DNA of 64,000 nt from G051132615 sp051132615 (GCF_051132615.1 NZ_CP152375.1:310001-374000), one strand, 5' to 3'. Counted from the first letter of the stretch, positions 25,281 through 33,556 are shown. The notes: generated from the letters alone by a model not told the origin. Numbers and translations are program-made.

Positions 25281-25787
25281 ATGAGTTCAAGTTATACAAC
25301 AACAGATACTGTTACGATTACTTATGCTAAGCATCTCGCTTCTAAGGTCATCACAGATTTAAAAAGAATACAACGTTTTTATGGAAAACCTTCTGATAAT
25401 GATATTTTGGCTTATGAAGAGGAAATCATACAACTAATCAAATATGGCTATCTAAATAAAGTTATTTATGGTTTCAAAAAAGAAGGCAATTGGATAGAAC
25501 CAACTCTAATTTATAACAGTTCAGAATTACAAGGGATAAATGTAGATGATGACCCAGGTAAAATTAGACCAGGGAAAAATGTCGAAGATGCTAGCTTTTC
25601 AAGTTATTTAACATATACAAGTAAATGGAATCAACTTTCAGCTCAAGAGAAATCAGACTTTAAAGATAAATTACCATTTAAAAGAACTGGAGCAGAAGAG
25701 CCAAAAGTTAATGGATATTTAGAGTCAGACAAAACGTACTCATCTGGTGGGCATTCGCTTTCTCGATCTTCTGTAAGGAGTTATTAA
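25281..25787 (+). CDS. cap7: CBASS HORMA-domain protein (Cap7)
   Basis: 168 residues, single bacterial HORMA domain. It matches the HORMA1 protein of type III CBASS in YAKHLASKVITDLKRIQRFYG, DDDPGKIRPGKNVEDASF, PFKRTGAEEP and the C-terminal tail YLESDKTYSSGGHSLSRSSV, which forms the closure (safety-belt) region. In this family HORMA binds a target peptide, then binds and activates the CD-NTase, and the TRIP13-like ATPase resets it. Eleven bases separate it from the cyclase gene and it ends at the start of the ATPase gene. Confidence 0.92.
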   Translation: MSSSYTTTDTVTITYAKHLASKVITDLKRIQRFYGKPSDNDILAYEEEIIQLIKYGYLNKVIYGFKKEGNWIEPTLIYNSSELQGINVDDDPGKIRPGKNVEDASFSSYLTYTSKWNQLSAQEKSDFKDKLPFKRTGAEEPKVNGYLESDKTYSSGGHSLSRSSVRSY

Positions 25788-26719
25788 TGACACAAACTAG
25801 TATTAATGAACTATTTGACAACCCTATTTCCTTTCCTGATCCTGAGGCGCAGGAAAGGTTCTCTAAGTTAATCGGACTGGATGATAAAATCTCTAATCTC
25901 TCTAAAATATTAGGGCTATTAATAAATAAAGATGGATTAAAAAGATGGGCAGAAAAATATTATTCAAATGTTGATGATATTATGAGTATCGTTTTATCTA
26001 GACCATCGCTTGTTGTATTAGCAGGGGATGTTGGCTCTGGTAAATCAGAATTGGCAGAAACTATAGGTGATTTTGTTGCTAGACAAGAGAAAATAGATAT
26101 TACTTTATTTCCATTAAGCTTATCTTCCAGAGGACAAGGACGAGTTGGCGAGATGACTCAACTAATTAGTGCTGCATTTAAACATACCATAACCGAAGCT
26201 GAAAAGTTGAAACACTCAAATAAGGTCACTGGTGGCATTATTTTATTAATTGATGAGGCTGATGCGCTAGCACAATCAAGAGAGTCTAGTCAGATGCATC
26301 ATGAAGATAAAGCGGGAGTAAATGCTTTTATAAGAGGAATTGATCGTATTACACATGCCAAATTGCCAGTCGCAGTGATTATGTGTACTAATAGAGTAAA
26401 TGCTTTAGATCCTGCAATTAGGCGTAGAGCTGCTGAAGTTCTAACTTTTGAACGTCCAGATGATAATAAAAGAAAAGATGTTATTACTTCATTATTTTCC
26501 CCTTTTGAGTTTAATGATGAAGATATTATGAAACTAGTAGAAGCCACTGGCCCCACAAAAGAAAGAAAATTTGGGTTTACTTTCTCTGATATAGTTCAGA
26601 GGCTTACTCCTGCGATTATCTTAGATGCTTACCCAACAAAAAAAATAGAACCTACGCGAGCACTTGAAATTGCTAAATCATTTGTGCCAACTAAACCGTT
26701 TCTTGAGGATAGCCTATGA
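25787..26719 (+). CDS. cap6: CBASS TRIP13/Pch2-like AAA+ ATPase (Cap6)
   Basis: 310 residues. Walker A GDVGSGKS at residues 80-87, Walker B IILLIDEAD with Asp156/Glu157, sensor-1 in VIMCTNRVNALD, and arginine finger candidates in AIRRRAAEV. It remodels the HORMA protein and so turns signalling off in type III CBASS. Shine-Dalgarno AAGGAG. Its stop overlaps the nucC start (ATGA). Intact and of normal length. Confidence 0.92.
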   Translation: MTQTSINELFDNPISFPDPEAQERFSKLIGLDDKISNLSKILGLLINKDGLKRWAEKYYSNVDDIMSIVLSRPSLVVLAGDVGSGKSELAETIGDFVARQEKIDITLFPLSLSSRGQGRVGEMTQLISAAFKHTITEAEKLKHSNKVTGGIILLIDEADALAQSRESSQMHHEDKAGVNAFIRGIDRITHAKLPVAVIMCTNRVNALDPAIRRRAAEVLTFERPDDNKRKDVITSLFSPFEFNDEDIMKLVEATGPTKERKFGFTFSDIVQRLTPAIILDAYPTKKIEPTRALEIAKSFVPTKPFLEDSL

Positions 26720-27423
26720 GTAAATGGTCTCTGTCTTTATTATTAGAAAATCTTCATAAGAATCTTACAAGAGAGCTAGAAATTGCAAGAGAGTCTTTTG
26801 AACATCCTGGAACAAAAGGTGATTGTTCTGAAAACGTATGGATTGATCTTTTTAATACTTATTTACCTGAAAGATATCGAGCTATAAAAGCACATATAGT
26901 TGATAGTAAGAATAATTTTAGCCAGCAAATGGATATTGTAATTTTCGACCGTCAGTATTCACCTTTTGTCTTTACTTTCAAAGAGCAAAATATTATACCT
27001 ATTGAAAGTGTTTATGCGGTATTTGAAGCAAAACAAACCATTAATTCCAAAATGGTGAGTTATGCTAATGAGAAAATCAATAGTGTGAGAGCTCTATGTC
27101 CAACTTCTCTACCAATACCTCATGCAGGGGGGTGTTATCCAGCTAAACCACCAATAAATATTATTGGTGGGATACTAACATTAGAAAGTGACTGGAAACC
27201 ACCACTAGGTGATTTTCTCCATGAGTCTTTAGCAAAAGAAGGCATTCTTGACATGGGATGCACCGCTACTCATGGTTATTTTATAAAAAATGAAGATACT
27301 ACATATTCTCTGATAAACTCAGATAAAGCGGTTACAGCTTTTTTATTCCAACTAATATCAAGATTACAAAGTTGTGGAACAGTTCCTATGATAGATATTC
27401 TCGCTTATTCAAAATGGTTATAA
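26716..27423 (+). CDS. nucC: CBASS effector endonuclease NucC
   Basis: 235 residues. Restriction-endonuclease-like fold with catalytic residues at the same positions as E. coli NucC: Asp73 (in QMDIVIFDRQYSP), Glu104 and Lys106 (in AVFEAK). The allosteric-pocket region around LPIPHAGGCYPAKPP is conserved. NucC forms trimers that bind cyclic tri-AMP, assemble to hexamers and degrade double-stranded DNA, killing the infected cell. Overlaps cap6 by four bases. I see no truncation, so the operon looks complete. Confidence 0.93.
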   Translation: MSKWSLSLLLENLHKNLTRELEIARESFEHPGTKGDCSENVWIDLFNTYLPERYRAIKAHIVDSKNNFSQQMDIVIFDRQYSPFVFTFKEQNIIPIESVYAVFEAKQTINSKMVSYANEKINSVRALCPTSLPIPHAGGCYPAKPPINIIGGILTLESDWKPPLGDFLHESLAKEGILDMGCTATHGYFIKNEDTTYSLINSDKAVTAFLFQLISRLQSCGTVPMIDILAYSKWL

Positions 27424-27872
27424 AATTATTGCTTGAGTAAATTAAGTAAAACAAAGTACCACCAATAATAAATAACTTGATATTTGACATGAATAAAATA
27501 TTCATTTATTCTCAATTTAATTTTTTACAACCAAATCAAATAGGTACCTTATTGAGAGAAAAAGCATACTACAAAAGCAAACTGGTTTAAGTGCGCCAAC
27601 ACCTAAACCAGTAATAAAAATCAAAATTATATACAGAGTAATTCTAAAGCATTTATTCCCAAGAGGAATAGCAGATTTTCTTTGCTTTTTTACTATAACA
27701 TTAATTCTAGCTTTTTGTGATAAGAGATGCAAGTTTTTTGCTTTTCTAAGCTCTATTAATAGTTTACTCTATTTGATATAAGCTGGAGATTGCTTATGTC
27801 TTTGTTTATTTTATATTTATTAAATCAACAAATAAATCTATCTGAAATGATTAGCCAAAAAGGGAAATTGAT
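27424..27872. other. Intergenic region after CBASS
   Basis: 450 bp of AT-rich sequence. A 71-codon frame on the minus strand (27517-27732) needs a TTG start, has no Shine-Dalgarno and is not accepted as a gene. No clear terminator hairpin follows nucC. Nothing else is recognised. A Shine-Dalgarno for the next gene (AAAGGGA) is at 27858-27864. Confidence 0.5.
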
Positions 27873-29792
27873 ATGGTAGATAGATTATTAAATAGTTTCC
27901 CTCAGGATGATCAATTATGGAGAATTGAGTATATAGATCATCTTTTCCTTGGACATGATGACAATATTTATATTAATGTCTATCTAGTAAAGTTGAGCAC
28001 AAATCTTCATCAAACGACAAATATAGCAGATGTGAAATTCTTCTCTAATTCCGATATAGATCAAATAGCTGCTTACTATAACTCAAAAAACCAGCATGAT
28101 AATTTAAATACAAGTCAAATTGATAGCTTAAAAGAAGAATGGAGCGAAATTGCTCAAAATAGAGCAATTGTTTATATGAAACTTGGCTGGGCTATTCATT
28201 TAAATATTGGAGATGTATATAAAAATGGACAACGTCAATCTTTATATTGTGCTCATAAAGAGTTTTCAATTAAAGTTGATGGGAACAAAGCGAATATCTA
28301 CCCTCTTTCGCGGGAAGGTAATGCTAACATCACTAATGAGCAACAGTCTAAGGAGTGGAAGAAAATTCTTACAGATGATGTTCTGTTTTTTTCAGACAAC
28401 AATATTCGTAAAGGAGCATGGGTTACTATATTCAATAACGTATCAAAATATGAACGTGTTGTGATCAGCTCATGGACAATATTTCAAGCATTTTTTGCTC
28501 TACATAATAAATTTTGTACTCATATGATGATGGGGCATATTGAAAAACTTTGTGATGTAGAGAATAGTGGTTTTTTAGTTGAGGATCCGACTGTATTTAG
28601 AATAATTCTACATAAAGAAGTAGCAGATAAATTTGGGCCTATATTAGCAAAGCTTCTTGCTGATAAGCAAGCCACAGATTCATTAAAACTAATGAAAAAT
28701 CATTTCCAGAAAGCACATGATCTAAATTCTGATTCACATGGGCTCAGAATTAAATGTCAATTCCCTTATAGTAACAATGTTAATTTAAAAGTATATGCAA
28801 AATATATGAATTATCATGAGGAAAATAAATCATCAACATGGGCTTTGTATGTAACAAAAATTCTATTTGTAGAAAGTCAAACCGAATATACAGGATTATT
28901 TTGTGATCGTAAAAATCGAAATGATAAGCATGAAAATCAACCTGATGAGTTAAAATTAGCTTTTGAAGGCACAAAAGAAAAACGAACAAAAAAAGAAAGT
29001 GACCGTCCTACTATTGTTGAAACAGATCATCCTCCTTCAAATGATATTACAGCGTATGAAAATGAATCAATAGGCTGTCAATTCGAGTTAACAGATTTTG
29101 AAGAATTAGGAAAAACAGAAAAAGAAGCACAATATTATAAGTCAGCCAAAGTTAATAAAATATCTGGAGAGGTTGACACTGATTCAGTTGGTGTGGGTGA
29201 GCCTAAAAAAAATGATTTATATATTCAACCAATTGAAAATAATATAATTTCAGAATCATCTCCCCCACTTGGTTTAAAATCAGTTTTAAATGTTATTAAA
29301 ATTTTTATAAGTTTACAAAATAATCACTCAGATAACTTAACAAAAATCTCTTGTGAGCTCCTACCTGTACATAACCACCTAATAATGGATGGATGTATCG
29401 TAAATAGATTCAGTCCTTTCAATAGCAAACGTTATAAAAGACATTTAAATGACCAAAATCAACTTAGAGGATTTATTGTTGCTCAGTGTCTTTATGAGGG
29501 GCGCTATATTTATATTTTAGATATTGAACCCAGAAAATCTCAAGCATTCGCTATGGCTCTTCTAGCTGTCAGTGGCTTCCAACCAATTGATGAAAGCAGT
29601 ATTTATAAATTTACCAAAAGAGCTTTAATGTATGGTTCTTTTGGCGGAGCAGCTGAAGAATATGCCCAAAGAGGCAAAAAATTTTACTTCTGTACAGTCC
29701 AACATGATCGTAATGACGATATAACTACTTCTATACGCCTCTTTACCAGAATCAAAGAATTGCATTTAAATGGTTTTTTTGAAAAAACATAG
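27873..29792 (+). CDS. TnsE-like protein (Tn7-type target selector homologue)
   Basis: 639 residues. Its segment order resembles TnsE of Tn7: an N-terminal region with YIDHLFLGHDDNIYINVYLV, a middle helical block (SWTIFQAFFALHNKFC), a long charged low-complexity linker (about residues 355-450), and a C-terminal block with FIVAQCLYEGRYIYILDIEP, FTKRALMYGSFGGAAEEYAQ and a final Arg-rich strand. TnsE directs Tn7 to replicating and conjugating DNA by binding 3' recessed ends and the sliding clamp. No TnsA/B/C/D genes adjoin it, so it may be an orphan or reused. The identification rests on remembered similarity and needs a profile search. Confidence 0.5.
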   Translation: MVDRLLNSFPQDDQLWRIEYIDHLFLGHDDNIYINVYLVKLSTNLHQTTNIADVKFFSNSDIDQIAAYYNSKNQHDNLNTSQIDSLKEEWSEIAQNRAIVYMKLGWAIHLNIGDVYKNGQRQSLYCAHKEFSIKVDGNKANIYPLSREGNANITNEQQSKEWKKILTDDVLFFSDNNIRKGAWVTIFNNVSKYERVVISSWTIFQAFFALHNKFCTHMMMGHIEKLCDVENSGFLVEDPTVFRIILHKEVADKFGPILAKLLADKQATDSLKLMKNHFQKAHDLNSDSHGLRIKCQFPYSNNVNLKVYAKYMNYHEENKSSTWALYVTKILFVESQTEYTGLFCDRKNRNDKHENQPDELKLAFEGTKEKRTKKESDRPTIVETDHPPSNDITAYENESIGCQFELTDFEELGKTEKEAQYYKSAKVNKISGEVDTDSVGVGEPKKNDLYIQPIENNIISESSPPLGLKSVLNVIKIFISLQNNHSDNLTKISCELLPVHNHLIMDGCIVNRFSPFNSKRYKRHLNDQNQLRGFIVAQCLYEGRYIYILDIEPRKSQAFAMALLAVSGFQPIDESSIYKFTKRALMYGSFGGAAEEYAQRGKKFYFCTVQHDRNDDITTSIRLFTRIKELHLNGFFEKT

Positions 29793-29804
29793 ATAATTAC
29801 TCAA

Positions 29805-29845
29805 AATATGTACATTAATATATAGTGTATATTAATGTACATATT
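29805..29845. terminator. Long perfect inverted repeat between convergent genes
   Basis: Arms 29805-29822 and 29828-29845 are perfectly complementary (18 bp, 5-base loop). It lies between the end of the TnsE-like gene and the end of the convergent gene, as expected of a two-way terminator, though the stem is AT-rich. Confidence 0.6.
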
Positions 29846-29890
29846 ACTTTATTGCCGAAACATATAATTTAAGATTTTTCTATAAATATT

Positions 29891-30349
29891 TTAGATATAG
29901 TTTGGTTTTGAATAAGGTTTAATAATAGATTTCGCTTCTATTGGAGCGGCAGGAGTCTTTTCTGACTCAACTAAGTTTTTCCAAAACTCTTCATCAAATA
30001 AACCTTTTAGAAATACATAACGACATACATGCATTAACGGAACTCTATTTGATTTACCTCCAAATGTAGATTCAAGCTCATAAAAAGTAATAGGTTCTTC
30101 ATTTATAAATTTTTCATCAAGATATTCAACGATTTTTAATACCATTTCTTCTTCTACATTAAAGAAATTTTTATAAGGACTATGCGCCAAATATAGATTA
30201 TCATCATCTTCATCATCTAAATATGGAAAAACACCAACTTCCCAAGCGTATACATAAGCCTCAGGCATAAAATCTGAAGTGTATATAGAGTTTAAAATCA
30301 AAAAACGTTGTTGAATAAACAGTGCTTTCATTATTTCATTGTTTTGCAT
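29891..30349 (-). CDS. Hypothetical protein (152 aa)
   Basis: Strong Shine-Dalgarno (AAAGGACA) before the ATG at 30349. Soluble, helical and acidic in the middle (YLDDEDDDNLYLAH); C-terminus Pro/Ala/Lys-rich. The stretch FYELESTFGGKSNRVPLMHVCRYVFLKGLFDE could be a winged-helix-like region. No family recognised. Last gene of the defence island before the structured-leader region. Confidence 0.55.
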   Translation of the reverse strand: MQNNEIMKALFIQQRFLILNSIYTSDFMPEAYVYAWEVGVFPYLDDEDDDNLYLAHSPYKNFFNVEEEMVLKIVEYLDEKFINEEPITFYELESTFGGKSNRVPLMHVCRYVFLKGLFDEEFWKNLVESEKTPAAPIEAKSIIKPYSKPNYI

Positions 30350-30465
30350 GATTTGTCCTTTTATGTGAAATTCAAATGTATTATAAATAACAATTTTTGA
30401 AATAGGGTTTATTTTTAAAGATATATTGATTTTTTTGAAAATTCAAATAAGATAAATGTACTTTA

Positions 30466-30549
30466 ATGTTTTGCTTGTTTCATTAAAAAATAAGCATGTT
30501 ATTCAGTTCGTTTTGGGAAGAACCATCGTCAGATGAACGAATCCTATTT
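30466..30549 (+). ncRNA. Structured leader copy 1 (interrupted by a Tn3-like element)
   Basis: Begins with ATGTTTTG. Stem P0 GCTTGTTT/AAATAAGC with loop CATTAA-type; then hairpin P1 TTATTC...GAA; loop sequence TCGTT can pair with AACGA at 30536-30540 after hairpin P2 (ATC/GAT). This matches the six other copies. The Tn3-type element inserts right after the element core, and the rest of the leader continues at 32199. Copy is degenerate in P1. Confidence 0.65.
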
Positions 30550-30763
30550 GGGGTGACTAGATAAAACGGAAATTATTGTACGTTAGCATATTTGCATAAT
30601 GGTGGATTTTTGTTCCGCTGAGCATCAGCCCCCTAAATGATCAAAGCTAATTAATTTTATTCACTACGACGTAAATCTAAGCGTAGGCTATTGAAACTTT
30701 AGATTATGCCCATACTTTATAATTGAGGAATATCCCTCATAAATATCGATAAGGATTAATAGA

Positions 30764-30889
30764 ATGGCTCTTAAACCTGGCCCAAAACCGACTGCTAAAT
30801 CGACAGGAAAACTTGATCAACGTCGTCGTGATAATAAAAGCACCCCTGGAAATACCCCTGCGTTAAAACCTAGTAAAAACACAAAATGA
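30764..30889 (+). CDS. Small basic protein (41 aa) inside the Tn3-like element
   Basis: ATG at 30764, stop at 30887-30889. The product MALKPGPKPTAKSTGKLDQR... is basic and rich in Pro, Lys, Thr and Asn. AAGGA lies upstream at 30751-30755 and a good terminator follows at once, which supports an expressed unit. No family recognised; too short for function prediction. Confidence 0.45.
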   Translation: MALKPGPKPTAKSTGKLDQRRRDNKSTPGNTPALKPSKNTK

Positions 30890-30892
30890 TGG

Positions 30893-30935
30893 AAAAGCCT
30901 ACAAGCTTGGATATGAATGCTTGTAGGCTTTTTGT
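30893..30935 (+). terminator. Rho-independent terminator
   Basis: AAAAGCCTACAAGC (30893-30906) pairs with GCTTGTAGGCTTTT (30919-30932), followed by T residues. It closes the 41-codon gene. Confidence 0.85.
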
Positions 30936-31039
30936 ATTCTCTTTTACGCTTAAGACCTAGCCCGCGTTTGAGGTTCAATGGAACCAAAACCTTCTTTAGT
31001 GTTTTTGCATAATACTATGTTTGTTGATAAAAACTATTT

Positions 31040-31396
31040 CGCTTAGAGCGTAGTGTTAAACAATTAGTTGATCTCGTAGGTCAGCTTCACATGCAAGGAA
31101 TTCAATTTAAAAGTATCACAGATACTATTGATACAGGTACACCATCTGGTCGATTTTTTTTCATATGATGGCAAGTTTAGCTGAAATGGAGCGTGAGTTA
31201 ATGGTTGAACGTACTCGAGCAGGGCTGGCCATTGCCCGTAAGCTTGGGCGTACTGGAGGACGTAAACGTAGTAAGATAGAATCAGCAAAAAAAACTTTTA
31301 CTCAGTGGCATGCCTCCTAGAGATGTGGCAAAAAATCTCGGTGTCTCTATTCCAACTCTATATCGATGGGTTCCTGCTTCTGAACAAAAAAGATAG
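31040..31396 (+). pseudogene. Serine recombinase (Tn3-type resolvase) remnant
   Basis: Conceptual translation KQLVDLVGQLHMQGIQFKSI, TDTIDTGTPSGRF, then MMASLAEMERELMVERTRAG, LAIARKLGRTGGRKR and the C-terminal HTH DVAKNLGVSIPTLYRWV matches Tn3/Hin-family resolvases. The frame shifts near 31160 (T-run) and near 31290 (A-run), and the N-terminal third with the catalytic serine is missing. Inactive. It supports the Tn3-family assignment of the surrounding element. Confidence 0.85.
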
Positions 31397-31495
31397 AAGA
31401 CTCACTTATTATTGATCCATAACTTTTGAAAAAGAGGTAGATAGTGGCACAATCAGGGAAAATTAAACTTATTGCATTTTTAGTGCGTAATAAAC

Positions 31496-31643
31496 ATGAA
31501 TAATAAAGAAACGGAAATTAAAACTAACCCTAATTGGCAGGCTTTTTTTTGATTTATTAGAAACAAATAAAGACAATTCGGACTTAAAAGATTTTATGGG
31601 AAATCGAAAGGATTTTTTACCTGAAGAGAGGGACTGCGATTAA
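31496..31643 (+). pseudogene. VapB-like antitoxin C-terminal fragment
   Basis: Read with one base removed from the T-run at 31543-31550, the frame gives NPNWQAFFDLLETNKDN and DFMGNRKDFLPEERDCD, resembling the C-terminal tail of VapB/AbrB-type antitoxins (…DFMxxRxxxxPxER). The DNA-binding N-terminus and a partner toxin are missing. Identification is tentative. Confidence 0.35.
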
Positions 31644-32048
31644 CATAAGACATCTTTTTGTAATTGCATAAAAATGCTTTTAGCCTTTCCGCACTATAAA
31701 GTGCATTTACTGTTATCTTGACATAAGACCTAGTAATGTAATATCAACCATGCAACCATGTGAAATAAATTTCATGTATCTATCTTGAAATAATTTATTT
31801 AATCTCCATATTCTTGTATCAATTATTATATACAATAAGGATAAAATAATGTCTGCATATATTGACAGCACAAAAAAATATTTACTATGCGTTTCAGATG
31901 TGGCAGCTTATCATTAGAACTGATACTAAAGGCGATAATTTTGGTATCAACAAATAGATATGAGATAAGCACCCCATAATGTTGTTCATGGTTCTGTCCT
32001 TTTAGTTTTAAAACTCATCATGTCTGGAGCCCGCAGCGGCTAGCAAAA

Positions 32049-32078
32049 CAAGCCACCTAGAGAGGTGGCTTGTGCTTT
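32049..32078 (+). terminator. Terminator-like hairpin near the right end of the Tn3-like element
   Basis: CAAGCCACCT (32049-32058) pairs with AGGTGGCTTG (32063-32072) with loop AGAG, followed by a T-rich stretch (TGCTTTTG). The 400 bp before it contain no accepted gene. Confidence 0.6.
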
Positions 32079-32256
32079 TGTGCTTGTACAAACGGAGAGC
32101 GCTATGCTGATATTCAAGAAACGATCTTTTGAGTCTCGGCAAATTAACACAAGAGGCTATGCTACCGTGGGATAATTTCCGTTTTATCTAGTCACTCCTA
32201 TTTTAATCTTGGCTGTCTAATTCATTGCTATCACTGAATCTAATGATATATTTTAA

Positions 32257-32320
32257 AACCTAGTGGGGATATTATATTAATCCCTACTCGGGCTTGGTAT
32301 ATTTCCCCTTTTTCTATAAT
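32257..32320 (+). promoter_or_regulatory. Orphan three-arm element (gene lost)
   Basis: Arm A GGGGATATTATAT (32265-32277) can pair with arm B TATATTTCCCC (32298-32308), which is followed by TTTTTC. Arm C and an attached gene are missing. Together with leader copy 1 this is the remnant of another regulated gene, consistent with the insertion at 30550-32198. Confidence 0.5.
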
Positions 32321-32452
32321 GAAGCAGTAATCTAAATTAAACTTTAATTTTAATCCCTTTACGCTGAAGAGGTAACAAAAGAAATTAACAGTGAAGAAAA
32401 TTAAAAGTGCTTGACTTTTAATGTAGAACTTCTTAAGATAAAAGCATTACAC

Positions 32453-32600
32453 ATGTTTTGTATATTTCATTAAAAAATATGCACGTTATTCAGTTCGTTT
32501 CAAGAATAACCATCTTTTAGATGAACGGACCTACATTTAATCTTAATTGACCTCATCGGTCGGTTGTTGCCAGTAATCGCTATTGCTGGCTTTTTATTTA
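32453..32600 (+). ncRNA. Structured leader copy 2 (before the DUF3577 gene)
   Basis: ATGTTTTG at 32453, then stem P0 GTATATTT/AAATATGC, hairpin P1 GTTATTC/GAATAAC, hairpin P2 ATC/GAT, and a pseudoknot between loop CGTT and downstream AACG. Next come hairpins P4 (TGACC/GGTCG) and P5 GCCAG/CTGGC. In other copies P5 is GCTGG/CCAGC, so both sides changed together. The three-arm element follows directly. Promoter not identified. Confidence 0.7.
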
Positions 32601-32673
32601 ACCCTTTTGGGGATATATTATCCTCATAAGGGAGATATATCCCCTTTTTTATTTTTAAAATCGGAGATATATC
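32601..32673 (+). promoter_or_regulatory. Three-arm RNA switch element for the DUF3577 gene
   Basis: Arm A GGGGATATAT (32609-32618), arm B ATATATCCCC (32635-32644) followed by six T, arm C GGAGATATAT (32663-32672) ending two bases before ATG. A:B gives a terminator-like hairpin and B:C hides the Shine-Dalgarno; the two pairings exclude each other. Confidence 0.7.
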
Positions 32674-33225
32674 ATGAATCAAACTAATCACAACCCTGAA
32701 ACTAAATTCTTTAACTTAACTGTAAGTGGTTTGGGTTTTTTAAATAACCCTCGTACTCATAGTGATGGTCATGGATTTAGCGTTACAGTTCAAGCTTTAC
32801 GTGGCAAATCAGATAATCCACAAAAAAGTCGTTTAGACTTAGATGTAAAAGGTACTGAAGCTCTAAAACTTGTTAAGCATTTGGTTAAGAAATACCCAGA
32901 CTTAATGAGTAAAGATAAAGATGTTAAAAAACCTGTTGTTTTTATTGGTTTTACTGCATCTGATACTAGAGCTGAAACTTTTGAAAGTTACGGTAAAACG
33001 ATTGCTTCAATCAAAGGTCGTTTACTTAAAATTGATTTTATTAACATTGATGGCGAACGTCTTTATACCGCTCCCAAAAAAGATGATGAAATCACTGAAG
33101 TTGAAGAAGAAACACCTAAAGTTGAAGTACCTTCAGAAGCACAACCTGAAGTTGAAAAAGAACCAGTTCAACCTGAGACTAAACCAACTGAAGCAGCTGC
33201 ACCTGAAAACAATGATCCGTTTTAA
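32674..33225 (+). CDS. DUF3577 (STY4534-type) ICE replication protein
   Basis: 183 residues. The N-terminal 130 residues fit DUF3577: FFNLTVSGLGFLNNPR, FSVTVQALRGKSDNPQKSRL, PVVFIGFTASDTRAETF and SIKGRLLKIDFINIDGERLY. The family is annotated as an ICE replication protein (STY4534) and looks like an OB-fold single-strand binder. The tail is long, acidic and proline-rich and ends DPF, like the SSB tip that recruits partners. So the element would carry two SSB-type proteins. Expression is controlled by the structured leader and three-arm element. Confidence 0.78.
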   Translation: MNQTNHNPETKFFNLTVSGLGFLNNPRTHSDGHGFSVTVQALRGKSDNPQKSRLDLDVKGTEALKLVKHLVKKYPDLMSKDKDVKKPVVFIGFTASDTRAETFESYGKTIASIKGRLLKIDFINIDGERLYTAPKKDDEITEVEEETPKVEVPSEAQPEVEKEPVQPETKPTEAAAPENNDPF

Positions 33226-33237
33226 CCCTCGAAATTA

Positions 33238-33260
33238 GGAAGCCTTTGGCTTCCTTTTTT
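33238..33260 (+). terminator. Rho-independent terminator after the DUF3577 gene
   Basis: GGAAGCC (33238-33244), loop TTT, GGCTTCC (33248-33254), then T6. Confidence 0.9.
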
Positions 33261-33331
33261 CAAATATAAGGTGTTTTTTTAAAATATTATGATATAATAT
33301 CGGAAATTTTAAAAAGATTCTTTTTTTACAA

Positions 33332-33420
33332 CTGTTTTGTTCATTTCAGCTAAAAATGAATGTGTTGTTCAGTCCGAACTCAGGAACAACTACCCTTTTG
33401 GGTATTCGGGCCTTTTTATG
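33332..33420 (+). ncRNA. Structured leader copy 3 (no gene attached)
   Basis: Stem P0 TTCATTT/AAATGAA, hairpin P1 GTTGTTC/GAACAAC, hairpin P2 ACCC/GGGT and a pseudoknot between loop CCGAA and TTCGG downstream, followed by the conserved CCTTTTTATGAA. The pairs differ from those of copies 2, 4, 6 and 7 yet remain complementary. No three-arm element or gene follows; a terminator appears at 33496. It may be a free small RNA of about 190 bases or a leader that lost its gene. Confidence 0.65.
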
Positions 33421-33495
33421 AAACTTGGTTCTAATAAAACCGTCTAGTATTAATCTTTTTATTTTTAAACAAAAATAAATCTGTGTTTGAACATG

Positions 33496-33527
33496 ACCTT
33501 CGCACTTGTGTGAAGGTTCCCTTTTTT
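33496..33527 (+). terminator. Rho-independent terminator
   Basis: ACCTTCGCAC (33496-33505) pairs with GTGTGAAGGT (33508-33517), one G-U pair, followed by CCCTTTTTT. It would end the transcript of leader copy 3. Confidence 0.75.
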
Positions 33528-33556
33528 GTACTCCTCATTTATGTTCATTATCTCAG

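Larger units (their letters stand above)
30550..32198. mobile_element. Decayed Tn3-family element (TIME-like), 1.65 kb
   Basis: Terminal inverted repeats of 39 bp at 30550-30588 and 32160-32198 agree except for a few bases; they begin GG(G/A)GTGACTAGATAAAACGG and end near the TACGTTAG-type motif typical of Tn3-family ends. The 5-bp direct repeat TATTT lies on both sides (30545-30549 and 32199-32203), as expected for Tn3-type transposition. There is no transposase. Inside are a 41-codon gene with terminator, a broken resolvase and an antitoxin-like fragment. It interrupts a structured leader whose two halves fit together across the insertion. Confidence 0.88.

Noticed and set aside
26716..27423. 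New type of CBASS effector
   Set aside because: The protein is NucC: catalytic Asp73, Glu104 and Lys106 and flanking motifs agree with the known enzyme.
27517..27732. 71-codon minus-strand frame after nucC
   Set aside because: Needs a TTG start, has no Shine-Dalgarno and no recognised features.
22432..29792. CRISPR-associated transposon
   Set aside because: TniB- and TnsE-like genes are present but no tnsA/B, tniQ, Cascade or CRISPR array was seen.
31064..31288. 74-codon minus-strand frame
   Set aside because: Antisense to the resolvase remnant, which explains the sequence better.
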